Shown here: positions 12,746 through 15,625 of the stretch, one piece after another
Layout: every line of letters begins with the position of its first letter
Numbering within the stretch: the first letter of the stretch is position 1
Origin: Alphaproteobacteria bacterium UBA3439
Lineage (GTDB): Bacteria > Pseudomonadota > Alphaproteobacteria > Puniceispirillales > Puniceispirillaceae
DNA: 15,625 nucleotides
Assembly: GCA_002378605.1 (NCBI GenBank)
Contig: DFSK01000043.1
Span: 1 to 15,625 of the forward strand
Reading direction: 5' to 3'
Program-made: the position numbers and the translations under genes
Notes under the pieces: generated by a model
Told to the model about the DNA's origin: nothing
Seen by the model: the letters and a program-made list of their open reading frames with translations, nothing else
Database searches by the model: none

Positions 12746-14359
12746 ATGATGACAAATTTTATGATTTCGGGACCGCAGCCAGAGGCGGTAGAGGCTGGTC
12801 TGAATATTTTTAAAGCTGGCGGAAATGTAATGGATGCGGCCATTGCAGCCGCATTCGTCCAGACAGTCGTTGACCCACAAATGTGTGGTATTGCGGGTTT
12901 TGGCTCGATGCAAATCTTCATGCCAGAAAAAAATATTCACAGTTTCATTGATTTTCACGGCAAGGCGCCCAAAGCGACTAAGCCAGATATGTGGGAACAT
13001 CTGATTGAACGCGAATGTGACGATGGCTTCGGTTTTGTGCTCAAGGGCCAGGTTAACGAATTTGGTTATCAATCGATGACATCGCCAATGACACTGCAGG
13101 CGTTTGACACCGCACTGCAACGCCATGGCACGATGTCGCTGGATCAGGTTTTGCAACCGGCGATCGATTACTGCATGAATGGATTTGCGGTTCGACCAAG
13201 GGTTTTGGGATTTTGGCTACAGCCAGCGCAGGCAGGCCGTATCGAACGTGTTGCCGTCGTTAATAAACTGGATGCGGCCCGCAAAATCTATCTAAACGAG
13301 GATGGCGCGCTTTTGAATGTTGGCGATATTCTGAAAAATCAGGATATGGGCCGACTTTACCAACGGATTGCGAGTGAAGGCATTGGTATTTTTTACGATG
13401 GCGACATCGCTGATTTGATCGCCGCCGACATGGAGGCCAATGGTGGACTGTTGACGAGGGATGATCTGGTCGATTGTGCACCAACCGATCTGGCCCCGTT
13501 GATTGGCAATTATCGAGGCTTTGAAGTGGCTACCAATCAATTGCCTGGTGGCGGTTTGATGATCTTGGAAATGCTGAATATTCTTGAGCACTTTGATTTA
13601 TCTGCCATGGGGCATAATTCGGCGCAATATATCGCAACGGTTACTGAGGCTATGAAATATGCCACGATCGATAAAGACCAGTTTATGGGCGATCCAAATT
13701 TCATTGATGTGCCGCAAGACTTACTGGCAAGTAAAGTGCGGGCAGCCGAGTTCGCGGCAAAGATTCGTGCCGGTGAAAAAGCTGATATTGTACGGCTAAA
13801 TTCAGGTGCGCCCGAGAGTAAGGACACAACGCATCTGGTTGTTGCTGATGCTGCTGGCAACGTTGTTAATGTTACGCATTCGCTTGGATCAAGTTCTGGA
13901 GTGATTACTGAAGGGCTTGGCTTTATGTATAATAATTGCATGATGGTGTTTGATCCAAGGCCCGGCCGTGTTGGTAGTCTTGCCCCGGGCAAAGCCCGCT
14001 TTACGGCGATGTGCCCAACGATTCTTTCGAAGGATGGAAAGCCATTTTTGGCGTTAGGTGCGCCGGGCGGTACCACCATAACCATGGGAGTTTTGCAGAC
14101 TATATTAAATGTGGTTGATTTTAGTATGAGCGCACAAGAGGCGGTGTCTGCGCCGCGCTTCTGTGCAACGTCTAATGTGATTGAATTGACCAATCGGATT
14201 CTGCGCGGTGTCGAGCGTGAACTAAATCAAGACGGATATGTAACACGGCGCTATGCCGCCAGCTATATCACCCCAATCTTACATGCCATTAGACTGCAAG
14301 ATGGCAAGCTTGATGGTGGAGCGGATCCAGCCGGTGATGGTATGGCAGCCGCATGCTAA
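12746..14359 (+). CDS. Gamma-glutamyltransferase-fold Ntn-hydrolase with altered substrate pocket
   Basis: A 537-residue GGT-family proenzyme. The expected self-cleavage site and N-terminal nucleophile is Thr361 in SKDTTHLVV, followed by the family's small-subunit pattern to GAPGGTTI (438-445). GIAGFGSMQIF (48-58) and LPGGG (266-270) are large-subunit signatures. Unlike E. coli GGT it shows no signal peptide, so it should be cytoplasmic. Residues that bind the gamma-glutamyl group in E. coli (Arg114, Gln430, Asp433, Ser462, Ser463) align by motif with His71, Cys398, Val401, Thr420 and Ala421. A substrate other than glutathione-type gamma-glutamyl compounds is thus likely; GGT homologues with other amidohydrolase roles are known. 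AAAGGA precedes the tandem ATGs at 12746 and 12749. Flanking M20 genes suggest a shared amide-degrading pathway. Confidence 0.87.
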   Translation: MMTNFMISGPQPEAVEAGLNIFKAGGNVMDAAIAAAFVQTVVDPQMCGIAGFGSMQIFMPEKNIHSFIDFHGKAPKATKPDMWEHLIERECDDGFGFVLKGQVNEFGYQSMTSPMTLQAFDTALQRHGTMSLDQVLQPAIDYCMNGFAVRPRVLGFWLQPAQAGRIERVAVVNKLDAARKIYLNEDGALLNVGDILKNQDMGRLYQRIASEGIGIFYDGDIADLIAADMEANGGLLTRDDLVDCAPTDLAPLIGNYRGFEVATNQLPGGGLMILEMLNILEHFDLSAMGHNSAQYIATVTEAMKYATIDKDQFMGDPNFIDVPQDLLASKVRAAEFAAKIRAGEKADIVRLNSGAPESKDTTHLVVADAAGNVVNVTHSLGSSSGVITEGLGFMYNNCMMVFDPRPGRVGSLAPGKARFTAMCPTILSKDGKPFLALGAPGGTTITMGVLQTILNVVDFSMSAQEAVSAPRFCATSNVIELTNRILRGVERELNQDGYVTRRYAASYITPILHAIRLQDGKLDGGADPAGDGMAAAC

Positions 14360-14383
14360 AGCGACTGCTTGCTAGTAGGGGTG

Positions 14384-15550
14384 CTAAAGGCCTGTTTTAG
14401 TTGGTGTTGTGGCCAAACTCAGAATTGTCTCGGCAATGAATTTTGCGCGCACTGAAAGGCTGTCAATCTGCATCCATTCATCTGACCGGTGATAGTTTCC
14501 ACCAATCGGCCCAACACCGCAGATCACTGGTGTATTAGCATTGGCGATAAAGCCACTATCTGCGCATCCACCTGAATGTTCCCCTTTCACAACAAAACCA
14601 TTATTGTCTGCTATTTTTACGTAAAGATCGAACAGCTCAGCTGATTGTGGCGAGGGGTTCAGCGGATGAAATTCGCCTTTGATAACCATGTCTGAGCTGG
14701 TGCCATCAACACTTGTCTTCGTACAAATTTCTCGCACTTTTTTAAAAATTTCAGCACGGTCTTCATTATCGCGATAGCGGATGTCTATGTCACAACTTGC
14801 TTCGGCGGCAACCGTGTTGACCGACTGGCCGCCAGCTATCAGCCCAACATTTATTGTGATGCCGCGGTCAAAATCGGTCAGTGCGTGCAAAGACTGTACT
14901 TTACGAGCCAGCTCTTCGATTGCACTGCGACCATCTTCAAAAAATCCGCCTGAATGCGCTGCAACACCCTGGATTTCGCAATGGCAGAATATGCCACCTT
15001 TGCGCTTTGTAACAACGTTTCCATTTGGTCGCCCGGGCTCGCTGTTAAACGCAAGGCGTGCTTTTTTTGCTTCGGCGATAATAACATCCTGAGATGTTGG
15101 CGAGCCGATTTCCTCATCGCCAGTAAATAGCCCAATAAGAGGATTTGGGTGCCCGCCAAATTTTTGAAAGGCGGCCAGAATAAACGCATTGATTACAAGA
15201 CCGGGTTTCATATCGGCAACGCCCGGACCGTAGGCCCTGCCATTTTCAATTCGGAATGGGCGTTTTGCAACTTCACCCGTTGGAAAAACAGTATCACGAT
15301 GGCCGCATAACAAGATCGGCCGATTACCGTTGCCGCCAGCAACAACTGCGCGCATGGCATCACCATGGGTGGTGATGGGTATGGTTTCATGCGGAATGGA
15401 CTGGGCATCAAAAAATTCAGCAAGTCGTTTTGCTACACGGTCAACGCCGGCCTTATCAAAACTGTTGCTATCGATATTTACCAGTTCGCCCAGTAAATCC
15501 AGCATATTGTCTTGTTGCGACTCCAGCCAGTCTATCACTTGGTTTGACAT
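14384..15550 (-). CDS. M20-family zinc carboxypeptidase (carboxypeptidase G2-like)
   Basis: A 388-residue second M20 metallopeptidase, clearly diverged from the one at 11413-12552. Predicted zinc ligands are His84 (GHRDT), Asp113 (ADMKPG), Glu147 (GDEEIGS), Glu171 (NSEPGR) and His354 (GNYHRSDEW); Asp86 and Glu146 are catalytic. VAAHSGG (196-202) and the GGQSVNTVAAEA segment belong to the dimerisation domain. The pattern fits carboxypeptidase G2-like enzymes, which remove C-terminal glutamate from folates and related acyl-glutamates. No export signal. The frame is open to 15586, but ATG at 15550 has AAGGAG seven bases upstream and is preferred. It converges on the GGT-like gene with a 24-base gap and no clear terminator. 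I see no clear promoter in 15551-15625. Confidence 0.88.
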   Translation of the reverse strand: MSNQVIDWLESQQDNMLDLLGELVNIDSNSFDKAGVDRVAKRLAEFFDAQSIPHETIPITTHGDAMRAVVAGGNGNRPILLCGHRDTVFPTGEVAKRPFRIENGRAYGPGVADMKPGLVINAFILAAFQKFGGHPNPLIGLFTGDEEIGSPTSQDVIIAEAKKARLAFNSEPGRPNGNVVTKRKGGIFCHCEIQGVAAHSGGFFEDGRSAIEELARKVQSLHALTDFDRGITINVGLIAGGQSVNTVAAEASCDIDIRYRDNEDRAEIFKKVREICTKTSVDGTSSDMVIKGEFHPLNPSPQSAELFDLYVKIADNNGFVVKGEHSGGCADSGFIANANTPVICGVGPIGGNYHRSDEWMQIDSLSVRAKFIAETILSLATTPTKTGL

Positions 15551-15625
15551 TGCTCTCTCCTTGTTCAACTCGGTCACATTAATCACGCTTTTTCAATCAA
15601 TAGGGCCTGTTTTTGAAGCGCATCT

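Noticed and set aside
13537..14193. Long minus-strand open frame (218 codons) inside the GGT-like gene
   Set aside because: It is antisense to a gene with clear family motifs, has no ribosome binding site that I can see, and its translation resembles no protein family. It is a codon-bias shadow.
14387..15612. Similar GGCCTGTTTT stretches near 14389 and 15604 as possible element ends
   Set aside because: The match is about ten bases in the same orientation, with no transposase, target duplication or inverted ends between them. It is likely chance.

Overview
The window looks like a chromosomal segment of a Gram-negative bacterium, most likely a marine-type alphaproteobacterium. This is inferred from intermediate base composition, a periplasmic FccAB pair, an Aquifex-type single-subunit aconitase, DUF3108, and an alphaproteobacterial RpoH-like promoter before htpG. 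A SAR116-like relative is possible but cannot be confirmed from the sequence. I found no tRNA, rRNA, insertion sequence, CRISPR array or prophage. No gap between genes exceeds 300 bases. Most lie between well-formed ribosome binding sites and stops.

Left third (1-4471): the last codons of an unknown gene and its terminator; an RraA/HMG-aldolase-fold protein (+); a short MetE-type methyltransferase (-) convergent with it; a very small treble-clef-like protein (-); then a sulfide-oxidation pair (+). The pair is a Sec-exported monoheme cytochrome (fccA) and a Tat-exported flavoprotein (fccB) that keeps the covalent-FAD cysteine and both redox cysteines. In front of fccA lies a good sigma-70-type promoter with an inverted repeat in its spacer. 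fccA and fccB are separated by an unusually long, structured leader, and fccB is closed by a strong terminator.

Middle (4546-10524): an exported DUF3108 protein (+), convergent with an aconitase (-); htpG (-) with a heat-shock-type promoter and a strong 3' hairpin; and a zinc histone-deacetylase-fold amidohydrolase (+).

Right third (10610-15550): four metabolic genes. One operon (-) holds an M20 zinc carboxypeptidase followed by a short citrate-synthase-fold protein. Divergent from it is a gamma-glutamyltransferase-fold Ntn-hydrolase (+), and convergent with that is a second M20 peptidase (-). The GGT-like enzyme keeps its autoprocessing/nucleophile threonine but has lost residues that grip the gamma-glutamyl group in E. 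coli GGT. The citrate-synthase-like protein lacks the usual catalytic aspartate. The group therefore looks like a catabolic or salvage module for an amide-linked compound whose identity the sequence does not reveal. This is the best candidate in the window for undescribed biochemistry. The fccA control region is the most interesting regulatory signal.
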